The notes under the pieces were generated by a model that ran no database searches, was not told the DNA's origin, and saw only the letters and a program-made list of their open reading frames with translations. Of a stretch of 64,000 nt of DNA, positions 25,482 to 33,256 are shown piece by piece (position 1 is the stretch's first letter; each line of letters begins with the position of its first letter). Made by a program: the position numbers and the translations under genes. The stretch is from Nitrospina sp. (GTDB lineage: Bacteria; Nitrospinota; Nitrospinia; Nitrospinales; JACRGP01), in assembly GCA_024648695.1 (NCBI GenBank), contig JACAVV010000021.1, positions 1 to 64,000 of the forward strand, in the 5' to 3' direction.

Positions 25482-26045
25482 ATGGTCAGGCCGATTGAGT
25501 ACAATTACGAAGAAGTTTTGGACGGGGCGATGAATGCATTCTGGTTTAAGGGTTATGAAGCCACAACCTTACGCGACCTTGTTAGCGCGACCCGATTGAA
25601 CACGCGGACGATGTATAATTTGTTCGGGGACAAGAGCGGATTATTTTACGCCGCATTGCAAAACTACAATTCTAAAAAACAAGGCCCGATTTATGAAATC
25701 CTGGAAAACGAAAGAGGCATGGCGGCTATTCACTCGATGTTAAATCATTTGGTAAAGGCCAGAGGCGCCAGCGGCTGTCTGTTTGTGAATACGCTTTCAG
25801 AGCGAAATTCAGTTCAGCGCAAAAGTTTGCGTCTGGTGGAAGAACACTTCAGAAAAATGGAAGATCTTCTTTCTCAAAAATTAACCGAGGCGAAAAGGGA
25901 TGGCGAATTTTCCGGAAAGGTAGCAACGATGAGCAACTATCTGATTTGTTTCCTGCAGGGAATGGCGATGTTCTCCAAATACAACCAATCTGTTCCAGAA
26001 CGAAAGGAATTGATAAAAACAGCTCTTAAAGTGCTGGAAAGTTGA
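25482..26045 (+). CDS. TetR/AcrR family transcriptional regulator
   Basis: This 187-residue repressor-type protein has an N-terminal helix-turn-helix (about residues 5-50) with the family pattern GYEATTLRDLVSATRLNTRT followed by MYNLFGDKSGLFYAAL. A helical ligand-binding domain begins near residue 60. It ends 33 bases from the convergent radical SAM gene. The target is not evident: no divergent efflux or metabolic gene lies next to its start. A perfect palindrome TTTCTAGAAA near 25410, upstream of the gene, might be an autoregulatory operator. Confidence 0.9.
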   Translation: MVRPIEYNYEEVLDGAMNAFWFKGYEATTLRDLVSATRLNTRTMYNLFGDKSGLFYAALQNYNSKKQGPIYEILENERGMAAIHSMLNHLVKARGASGCLFVNTLSERNSVQRKSLRLVEEHFRKMEDLLSQKLTEAKRDGEFSGKVATMSNYLICFLQGMAMFSKYNQSVPERKELIKTALKVLES

Positions 26046-26078
26046 GTTCAGGGAATCCCGAATAAGATACTCTGATTT

Positions 26079-27893
26079 TCACACCATGCCAACCGAACTT
26101 TGTGCCATAGCGGAACGTTGTTCAGGAGTCATTTGCAGTTGTGGAAGGTTGTTGCTTCCAAATTCATCGATATAAAGAAAAATGTACTCCCGAACACAGG
26201 TTCTTAAGTCCCATTTGGGATGGTGGTTCTGCTCGAATTCCTCAAATACCTCCAAGGCTTCGCGGATTCCCAATCCTTGTTCGCTGGTGAAGTAATAGTC
26301 CAGTGCCAAATCCCATTCAGGGTTTTTGTAATACGACACTCCATAACGTTCCGGTTCCATGGCAACCGGACTGTATTTTCCCAGAACAAAGGTCATGAAA
26401 CCCAGGGAATGAATGTAATCGCGGTTATCATCCACGAAGCGTTTGCTGTCTTCCGCCTCTTCCCGGGTTTCGCCGGGGAACCCGAAAAATCCCATGATGT
26501 GGTTCCAGATACCAAACTTGGAGGACAGGCGCAAATTGGTGGCAATGGCTTCCAGATTAGTGGCTTTGTCCATCAACTTAAGAACCCGCTCGTTTCCGGA
26601 TTCATAACCGAAATGCAGATACTTGCAACCTGAGTCTGCCGCATCTTTCCAGACCTCGTCATCGAGCAGAGTTTCTTCAAAACGCATGTGCGTGGTCCAG
26701 GCGATGTCAAGTTTGTCGGATATCAAACGTTGCGAAAGTTTGCGAAACAGGGCAGGGGGATAGGACTCGTCGGTGAAATGGAAATGCCGGTTGCCGTATT
26801 TATCCTTCAGGAATTTGATTTCCTGTGCTATCTGATCAATTTGCTTGGTTCGATAGCCTTCTGCATACCCCTGGAAATGGTCGCAAAAAGTGCACCGCCC
26901 CCAATAGCACCCACGCGTGGCAAGGTAGGGCAGAATGAGCTTTGGCACAAAATACTTTTCCAAAGGCAGGCCATCAAAATCCGGTACTGGAAGTTTGGAC
27001 AAATCCTCTGAACAGACCTCATCATTCAGGACGATAGTTCCATTTTGCCGGTGCATCAGGTTTGGAAGCTTGCTGAAATCCACCTCACCTTTCTCCAGTT
27101 CATCAATCAACTGCAAAAACGCATTTTCGCCTTCATAAATGATGGCTGTGTCAAAAAAGTCGAACAAGGCATCCTGTTTCGCCAATTCGCCGCGAATGCG
27201 CGTGATGATATTGCCGCCCAAGGTGATATGGGTATTGGGCGCCATTTCCTTGATCATCTTGCAAAAGGTGAAGGTGGAAATGAGTTGTTTTTGTTGCACC
27301 ACCGAAATGCCCACGACATCGGGTTTCTCTTCTTCAATGATTGGTGCGATCAGCATCCTGAAAACGTCACGATAGACATTGATCTGGTTGTCGTCCAAAG
27401 CTTCCAGGATTTCGGTAGACATGAAAGGTTTGTATACCAGATCGGTTTCGATCGGCGGGAAACAAATTTGTGCAGGATAGTATCCCAGCGAAATGTACGC
27501 CATAGTTTGGTGCAGAATGTGCGTGGCCCATTCCAGTTTGTCGATCTCGTAGAAATCCTGGCTTCTCAGGATTCGCTTGGCTTCCAAAATATCGAGGGTC
27601 AGCTCCTTGATTCTGTCCTCGGTCCAATACTGCAAATGCGTGCCTAACGTGTGCTCTTCCTCATTGAGACCCTGTTGGCTTGCTTGATGATCGAGATGGC
27701 GCAATTCGAAGGCGATGCGATTTTGTACGTGTTGCAAAAAATCCTCGCTGAACATCAAATCGTACATATCGACATTGATATCCTTTTGAATCACCGTATG
27801 GCCCGCCGGACGCAGGACGGAGGTTAAGGAGGGCAGGCTCAAATAGGGTTCCGAAGGAAGCCAATCCGGGGGAAATAATAAAAGCACTTTCAT
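26079..27893 (-). CDS. Cobalamin-binding radical SAM protein, copy B
   Basis: This 604-residue protein combines an N-terminal B12-binding-like Rossmann region with a radical SAM core. The B12 part shows PDVVGISVVQQ and ITLGGNIITRI but no DxHxxG, which is usual for this class. The 4Fe-4S ligands are Cys329, Cys334 and Cys337 in GCYWGRCTFC, a CX4CX2C spacing. The TIM-barrel strand motifs follow (FHFTDES, LHFGYESGNERVLKLMDKAT). Such enzymes methylate unreactive carbon or rearrange lipids, tetrapyrroles or peptides; no substrate can be named. About 100 helical residues separate the first strand from the B12 core. It follows its paralogue by 46 bases and is probably cotranscribed. Confidence 0.85.
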   Translation of the reverse strand: MKVLLLFPPDWLPSEPYLSLPSLTSVLRPAGHTVIQKDINVDMYDLMFSEDFLQHVQNRIAFELRHLDHQASQQGLNEEEHTLGTHLQYWTEDRIKELTLDILEAKRILRSQDFYEIDKLEWATHILHQTMAYISLGYYPAQICFPPIETDLVYKPFMSTEILEALDDNQINVYRDVFRMLIAPIIEEEKPDVVGISVVQQKQLISTFTFCKMIKEMAPNTHITLGGNIITRIRGELAKQDALFDFFDTAIIYEGENAFLQLIDELEKGEVDFSKLPNLMHRQNGTIVLNDEVCSEDLSKLPVPDFDGLPLEKYFVPKLILPYLATRGCYWGRCTFCDHFQGYAEGYRTKQIDQIAQEIKFLKDKYGNRHFHFTDESYPPALFRKLSQRLISDKLDIAWTTHMRFEETLLDDEVWKDAADSGCKYLHFGYESGNERVLKLMDKATNLEAIATNLRLSSKFGIWNHIMGFFGFPGETREEAEDSKRFVDDNRDYIHSLGFMTFVLGKYSPVAMEPERYGVSYYKNPEWDLALDYYFTSEQGLGIREALEVFEEFEQNHHPKWDLRTCVREYIFLYIDEFGSNNLPQLQMTPEQRSAMAQSSVGMV

Positions 27894-27939
27894 GGATGCA
27901 ATCCTTTTAGTTTTCTTTCGTTACCGGAGAAGGTAATTA

Positions 27940-29754
27940 TCAAGCCTTGCACAGCACCGATTCACCACCAAGGCTCATGGGCTTCTTGCCGCTCATCGAT
28001 TCATTGCCAAAGCGATCCAGATACAACAGAAAATGTTCCCGCGGCATGGTGCCCCAATAGTCTATTGTCGGAAACAATTCCTGAGCCATTTGAATGCAGG
28101 CGTCGTTCATCGCTTTGGCCTCTTCGCGGGACATGCCGGAATCGATTTCAAAATCCAGGTTCATGGCAATATCGGCCTCTGGATCCTGGACGATTTTTTT
28201 GATTGAATATTTATCCGGGTATTGGTAAACGCTGGAATCCCGGTTGAGCAGAAACACTCCCGGTCCGAAAGAATGAATCGAGTTCAAATTGTTTTTCAGA
28301 AAATCTATCGTGTCCTGGGCTTCCTCCCGCGTTTCCGTTGGAAAGCCGAAAAACAGGAAGCAATGGTTCCAGATACCCGCTTCATGGCTTTGAAGCAAGA
28401 CGTCCCGCTCCACCTCCTGACACGTTCCCTTGTCGATGAGAGCCAGCACGCGGTCGTTTGCGCTTTCCAGTCCGAACATCAAAAATATAAACCCGGCCTG
28501 TTTCATTTTATCAAACAGGGAACGGTCCATAACTTTTTCGAATTTCAGCAGAGCCAGCGACCGAATGTCGACACCCCGTTCGATCAACTCTTCAGAAACA
28601 TCGTTGAGTGAATGCGGAGACACCGCCTCATCTGAAAAAGTAAAAAATTTCGTGTTGTATTGTTTGGACAAACGTTCCAGTTCGTCCACCATCGCTTCGG
28701 TGCGCTGTTTGCCATACCGGTGCCCGTAGATGAAACTGTGCGTGCAAAAAGTACACTTGCCCCAATAGCATCCGCGGCTTTGCAAAACAGGAATAATGGG
28801 ATACGGAGACAGGTATCGGTCCATGGGAAACCCGTCGAAGGTGGGCGAGGGGACCTCTTCGAACCTCAGTTCCACCCGGTTTTCGTTGATACGCACCTCA
28901 TCATCTTTGACATACACCAGATTCGGGTTGTTTTCGAGGGACGATCCTTCCTTTAATGAAGTCAACAATTGATGCATGGGTTCTTCACCCTCGAAGGTGA
29001 TGATGCTATGACAAAAATCGTCGAAGAATTCGCGGTGTCCTTTTAATTGCGGAGCGTTCACAGAAAAAATAGGCCCACCTAGAACAATGTGCAAGTGTGG
29101 ATATTTTTCCTTGAGAAGACGGGCCAATGTCAAACCTGGAATGATCTGGGATATGCCAACAATAGAGATCCCTGCAACCTGATACTCTTCCCAGTTTTCA
29201 GTGGGCAGTAAAGTGTCTTCGTACAAGGGTAAATAAGGGTTGGAATCTGTGTCCCGCACAGCCAGTCTTGCCTTGCGGGTGGACTCTTCAGCCAGAATCC
29301 CGCTTTCAAATGTAGAAAGAGTGAGGATCGATGGAGCGTAGGCGTCGGAGGTCAGTTTCAAAGCCGCCTTGATGACCATATCCGCTTGTTTGTACTGGTC
29401 GAAATTGAAAAACAGTTCTGACGTACGAAACACGTTCTTGGCGTGTTCAACCCGACCCAGAATGGCTTCCGAGAACCGGATACCTGTATTGAGCACATCC
29501 ATCAGGGACTTGTCTTTTATGGAAAACGAGGACTTGGAGCGAACCTCGTTCAACCGCCCTTCCATTTTTTTTACAACACTCTCAAGCCACTGCGAGGATA
29601 AAAAATGATCGTAGGATTCGATATTGAAGTCACGTTGAGTTACATCCCAACCCTTGTCGCGCAGATAAGAGGTCAGGTAAGGAGTCGCGAGGTAAGGTTG
29701 GCTGGGAAACCATTGAGCTGGATAAATGAGAATCGTTTTCATGATTGAATTCAT
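27940..29754 (-). CDS. Cobalamin-binding radical SAM protein, copy A
   Basis: This 604-residue paralogue lies directly upstream of the previous gene, with the same length and layout. It opens MKTILIYPAQWFPSQPYLAT, a strand typical of the B12-binding fold. The B12 core includes VAGISIVGISQ and IVLGGPIFSV. The cluster ligands Cys329, Cys334 and Cys337 lie in GCYWGKCTFC, again CX4CX2C. The barrel segments are FFTFSDEAVSPHSL and LMFGLESANDRVLALIDKGT. Start candidates are ATG 29754 and ATG 29742. The two copies differ widely in sequence outside motifs, so the duplication is old, or both were gained as a pair. Substrate unknown. Confidence 0.85.
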   Translation of the reverse strand: MNSIMKTILIYPAQWFPSQPYLATPYLTSYLRDKGWDVTQRDFNIESYDHFLSSQWLESVVKKMEGRLNEVRSKSSFSIKDKSLMDVLNTGIRFSEAILGRVEHAKNVFRTSELFFNFDQYKQADMVIKAALKLTSDAYAPSILTLSTFESGILAEESTRKARLAVRDTDSNPYLPLYEDTLLPTENWEEYQVAGISIVGISQIIPGLTLARLLKEKYPHLHIVLGGPIFSVNAPQLKGHREFFDDFCHSIITFEGEEPMHQLLTSLKEGSSLENNPNLVYVKDDEVRINENRVELRFEEVPSPTFDGFPMDRYLSPYPIIPVLQSRGCYWGKCTFCTHSFIYGHRYGKQRTEAMVDELERLSKQYNTKFFTFSDEAVSPHSLNDVSEELIERGVDIRSLALLKFEKVMDRSLFDKMKQAGFIFLMFGLESANDRVLALIDKGTCQEVERDVLLQSHEAGIWNHCFLFFGFPTETREEAQDTIDFLKNNLNSIHSFGPGVFLLNRDSSVYQYPDKYSIKKIVQDPEADIAMNLDFEIDSGMSREEAKAMNDACIQMAQELFPTIDYWGTMPREHFLLYLDRFGNESMSGKKPMSLGGESVLCKA

Positions 29755-30189
29755 CTTACCATTTTTTCAGGCCCGTTTACCATTTAATCCAGTCTGAAAT
29801 TTGGATTCAATGATTTTACGAATTGTCAAGTCGGCCAAATTTTATAAAAGCAATGAAAATAATTCAAGATTGGTAAAACTCACAAAAGCAATTGACAAGC
29901 CAAGGCGGCGAAGTATAATCTGAAAACAATCACCTGAAAAGCCTTGAAACATTGAAAATATCATCGGATAGGCTTCCATATCAAAATTGGCCGCTTCGGA
30001 CATAAATGATAGTGATGGGTTTGCCCATTCAGGCGGTGTTAACGAAGCACAGCCAGTCTGCTTTTCTTAAGTTCCCTTTCAGGATCAACCCTTGGTTTCA
30101 CGGGTGTCTATTGTTTGTCGGGGTCTTGTGAAAGGTCGGGTTGTGTGAACAGTACAATCATTTTCAAATGGGAAGGGATTGAATAGCGA
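29755..30189. other. Divergent intergenic region with a strong promoter and long leader
   Basis: This spacer separates the minus-strand radical SAM pair from the NHL gene. It contains the near-consensus + strand promoter at 29892-29919. It also has a weaker minus-strand candidate: TTGAAT at 29810-29805 and TTAAAT at 29787-29782, 17 bases apart. The leader to the NHL start is about 265 bases. It holds a 42-codon frame from ATG 30006 to a TGA ending at 30134, with a hydrophobic end but no clear ribosome site. No known riboswitch is recognised. Confidence 0.5.
29892..29919 (+). promoter_or_regulatory. Near-consensus sigma70 promoter upstream of the NHL gene
   Basis: A perfect TTGACA (29892-29897) and a perfect TATAAT (29914-29919) are separated by 16 bases. 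This is the best promoter match in the window. Transcription would start near 29926, about 264 bases before the NHL start codon. Confidence 0.75.
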
Positions 30190-32400
30190 ATGAGGTTAAC
30201 AATGTTTGGAAACATTAGCCACCCCAGACAATTGAAAGCAACCCTGCTGGCTTTGATTGTCGGGATCTTTTTTTCAGGAGTTCTGTTTACTGAGGCGTTG
30301 GCTTCCAAATCCGGCAAGGCCACTGAGGTTTCGATTTCTCTCGTGGATGGAATTGCCGTGGATGCCGAGGGGAATATTTATATTTCCCGAAGAGACCATA
30401 ATGTCATCAGTAAAATAGACAAGCAAGGGATGATCAGCAGATTTGCTGGATCGGGGGCGTCCGGATTTAGCGGCGACGGTGGGCCAGCTACAAAAGCGAC
30501 CTTTCGTGTGCCTGCAGGTTTGGCCTTCGACGCAAAAGGGAATCTGTATATCGCGGACCGGGAAAATCATCGGGTTCGAAAGGTGGATTCAAAGGGAATC
30601 ATCACAACTATTGCTGGAACGGGTACGGCCGGATTTAGTGGTGATGGTGGACCCGCCGTCAAGGCACAATTGAATTTGCCTTCCGGAATCGTTGTCGATC
30701 CCAAAGGAAATATTTTTATTGCCGACCGTTCTAATGACAGAATCCGTGTGATAGACCCTGAAGGGAATATTAACACTTATGCCGGAACGGGTGAGGACGG
30801 TTTTTTTGGCGATGCGGGACCTGCGTCGAAAGCGAAATTGAGCAAACCTTTTGGTGTGGCTCTGGACAAAAAGGGCAACCTGTTTATCGCCGACCGGGGA
30901 AACAACCGGGTGCGTCGTGTGACTCCCAAGGGAATTATTACCACTGTTGCTGGTGACGGAGGATTTTTCTTTATGGGGGACAATGGTCCTGCCTACCGTG
31001 CGAGCGTGGCGGGTCCTACGGGTGTAGCTGTTGATCATGATGGAAATTTGATTATTGCGGATCGCAACAACAACCGCATTCGAATGGTCGATACTCAGGG
31101 TTTGATTCGTACGGTATTTGGAACAGGTCAGCAGGATTATAATGGTGATTCTGAATTAGCCCGGGAAACCAACCTGCATCTTCCATTTGGTGTAGCAATT
31201 GACAATGATGGGAAACTGCTTGTTATCGATCGCTCCCATTACCGAATTCGTCGCACTGACTTAAAAACGGGTAAGGTGAATACCGTTGCTGGTAATGGCG
31301 TTAAAAAGTTTATGGGAGATGGTGGCCCCGCTACAGGTGCTCGACTGAGCTTCCCTCACGGAATCGTTGTGGATAGCAAAGATAATGTCATCTTTTCCGA
31401 TAAATCCCATAACCGCCTGCGCATGATCACTCCGGATGGCATAATCGATACTATTGCTGGAACTGGAAATCGCGGCACTCTTGGAGACGGCGGTCCGGCA
31501 ATAGATGCGGACCTGTATGTTCCGACGTCCTTGCTATTGAATGAAAAGGATGAAATTTTCCTTATCAGCCCCAGCGGCTTTGTCAGTGTGATTCGGAAAA
31601 TAAACAGCAATGGAATTATCGATCATTATATTTCTACGGCGGATGAGGGGTATATGGAATCGATCAAGAATTCTCCTCGAGGCCAATCTTCGCAGTCTTT
31701 GATCGTTCCTATCACAAATTTTGGGGACCTGGCCTATGGTGGCAATGGCATTTTGTACGTCAGTGACCCATTGAATCACCAGATCCGTAAAATTGATAAA
31801 AATAAAAAAGTGACTACCATAGCAGGCACCGGTGATTCCGATTATACAGGTGATGGCGGGCCTGCTGAGAAGGCCAACTTTCGCGATCCGAATGCTCTTG
31901 TCGTTGATAGCAAGGGCAATCTCCTGATAGGAGATTCTGCGAATAACCGTATCCGAATGATTGATACCAAAGGTATTGTTAGCACCATCGCAGGAAATGG
32001 GGAAATGAATAATGAAGGTGACGGTGGTCCTGCTCTTGAAGGCGGTATCCGGCATATCAACGATTTGGCGTTCAGTCCTTCAGGAGAACTTCATATTGTG
32101 GGTTCGAATTCGCATTTGGTTCGTAAAATCACCAAAGATGGAAAATTGGCCACTGTTGCCGGACGGTCCGGGATTCAGGGCTTTTTTGGCGATGGTGGTC
32201 CTGCGACCAAAGCAATGTTGAAGAATCCGATTGCCATTGCTTTTGATTCAAAAGGCAATTTATACATTTCTGATATGGGAAATAACCGCATTCGTAAGGT
32301 GGATACTAAAGGGATAATCACCACCGTTGCGGGTACCGGGGCTTTTGGTTGGGCTGAAGAAGGCGAAAAGGTTGAAATTCTATTTCAAAATTTTCCTTAA
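30190..32400 (+). CDS. Exported NHL-repeat beta-propeller protein
   Basis: This 736-residue protein has a signal-type N-terminus (hydrophobic core ATLLALIVGIFFSGVLF, cleavage likely after EALA). The rest is about 12 NHL repeats of roughly 56 residues. Each reads like GDGGPATKA...P.G.A.D..GNLYIAD..NNRIR.VD..G.I.T.AGTG. Twelve blades suggest two six-bladed propellers in tandem. The repeat around residues 440-500 is irregular and may be the hinge between them. No catalytic residues are evident, and such proteins usually bind partners, peptides or carbohydrates in the periplasm or outside the cell. It is driven by a strong promoter with a long leader. Confidence 0.88.
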   Translation: MRLTMFGNISHPRQLKATLLALIVGIFFSGVLFTEALASKSGKATEVSISLVDGIAVDAEGNIYISRRDHNVISKIDKQGMISRFAGSGASGFSGDGGPATKATFRVPAGLAFDAKGNLYIADRENHRVRKVDSKGIITTIAGTGTAGFSGDGGPAVKAQLNLPSGIVVDPKGNIFIADRSNDRIRVIDPEGNINTYAGTGEDGFFGDAGPASKAKLSKPFGVALDKKGNLFIADRGNNRVRRVTPKGIITTVAGDGGFFFMGDNGPAYRASVAGPTGVAVDHDGNLIIADRNNNRIRMVDTQGLIRTVFGTGQQDYNGDSELARETNLHLPFGVAIDNDGKLLVIDRSHYRIRRTDLKTGKVNTVAGNGVKKFMGDGGPATGARLSFPHGIVVDSKDNVIFSDKSHNRLRMITPDGIIDTIAGTGNRGTLGDGGPAIDADLYVPTSLLLNEKDEIFLISPSGFVSVIRKINSNGIIDHYISTADEGYMESIKNSPRGQSSQSLIVPITNFGDLAYGGNGILYVSDPLNHQIRKIDKNKKVTTIAGTGDSDYTGDGGPAEKANFRDPNALVVDSKGNLLIGDSANNRIRMIDTKGIVSTIAGNGEMNNEGDGGPALEGGIRHINDLAFSPSGELHIVGSNSHLVRKITKDGKLATVAGRSGIQGFFGDGGPATKAMLKNPIAIAFDSKGNLYISDMGNNRIRKVDTKGIITTVAGTGAFGWAEEGEKVEILFQNFP
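30340..32360 (+). repeat. Degenerate tandem coding repeat of about 168 bp (12 units)
   Basis: The NHL repeats are visible at DNA level as recurring GGNGATGGNGGNCC-like blocks every 165-171 bases (GDGGPA codons near 30474, 30642, 31317, 31488, 31851, 32019 and 32190). The copies have diverged considerably, so this is an ancient protein repeat, not a recent expansion. Confidence 0.7.
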
Positions 32401-32486
32401 GGAACATTTCCCATTTATATAAACTTTTGAAATTATCGTTTAAACTTTCGGTTCTTTATAGAACCTCATCATATGGAGCCAATTTC

Positions 32487-32996
32487 ATGCGATCTAATAT
32501 CAAAACTTTTGGTTTATTTTTGGTATTTTTAATTTTTATGATTCTGCCAGGTGCCGCGTTATCTGCTGAAACGGATGGCCTCAATGCGGTACTGGATAAA
32601 ATCGATGGTTATATTTGTACGACCCCGAAAAAGATGGCGGACCACTTCGCCAAAGGGCATGTTCTTATCTCTGATGATAAACGCCAAATGCTGGCGAGCC
32701 GTATTGAATCCTACCAACACATGATCGGCGAGTTGGAAGAAATGAATTGCAAGGTGGATAGAAAGGTTCTCAATAGCGCGGTGAATGGCAATATCGGATA
32801 TATGCTCGTTGATGAAATGATCAGCGTGACTTCCCGCCTGAGTACCGATGACCGTCAGCACAGCGTTTGTACTTATGTTTTTGTAAAAGATGGTGGTTCC
32901 TGGAAGGTCCTGCAAGAACACTGTTCGAGTTTGCCCGACTACAGCATCGTCCCCGGCGACGACGCGCTGTACTACTACCACAACCCAGTCTACTAG
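32487..32996 (+). CDS. Exported NTF2-like (SnoaL/DUF4440-type) protein
   Basis: This is a 169-residue protein from ATG 32487, chosen because GGAG lies nine bases upstream and because it gives a compact signal peptide (FGLFLVFLIFMILPGAALSA). An earlier ATG at 32427 would add 20 residues. The mature domain has helix-strand order and a final strand GGSWKVLQEHCSS, as in small NTF2-fold proteins that act as binding or dimerisation modules. Three cysteines (in YICTTP, EMNCKV and HSVCTY, with a fourth in EHCSS) could form disulfides in the periplasm. It follows the NHL gene by 87 bases and may share its transcript. The family call is tentative. Confidence 0.6.
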   Translation: MRSNIKTFGLFLVFLIFMILPGAALSAETDGLNAVLDKIDGYICTTPKKMADHFAKGHVLISDDKRQMLASRIESYQHMIGELEEMNCKVDRKVLNSAVNGNIGYMLVDEMISVTSRLSTDDRQHSVCTYVFVKDGGSWKVLQEHCSSLPDYSIVPGDDALYYYHNPVY

Positions 32997-33167
32997 GAGC
33001 CCGCGGCTCCGTGAAGCTCCGGCTATGGTGGGCGAGCATTGCATAATTTCCACCGACCGGGGAAGGCTGTTTTTTAAGCTATAATCGTGCGGCTGGGGTC
33101 GCAAGGCTCCCGCGCCGTGTTTTGGGAGCAAAAGTTTATTCTTTGCTTTTAGATCCCTTTATTAAAT

Positions 33168-33229
33168 ACCCCTTCTCCCCTTGCGGGAGAAGGAAGGGAT
33201 GAGGGGGCTAATGAGGCCGAAGGCCACCT
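33168..33229 (+). repeat. Palindromic intergenic repeat, copy upstream of glgX
   Basis: CCTTCTCCC pairs with GGGAGAAGG around a short loop (33171-33193). It is followed by GGGATGAGGGGGCTAATGAG and then GGCCGAAGGCC, itself a small palindrome. The 3' half (AATGAGGCCGAAGGCC) recurs at 35475-35491. The copies flank glgX on both sides. The 95-120 terminator shares the CTCTCCCC/GGGGAGAG core. Probably a REP-like dispersed element. Confidence 0.65.
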
Positions 33230-33256
33230 CTTAATTGTTTCAGGACGTGAGAGGCC

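Noticed and set aside
30006-30134. 42-codon frame in the NHL leader
   Set aside because: No convincing ribosome site and no evidence of conservation; kept only as part of the leader observation.
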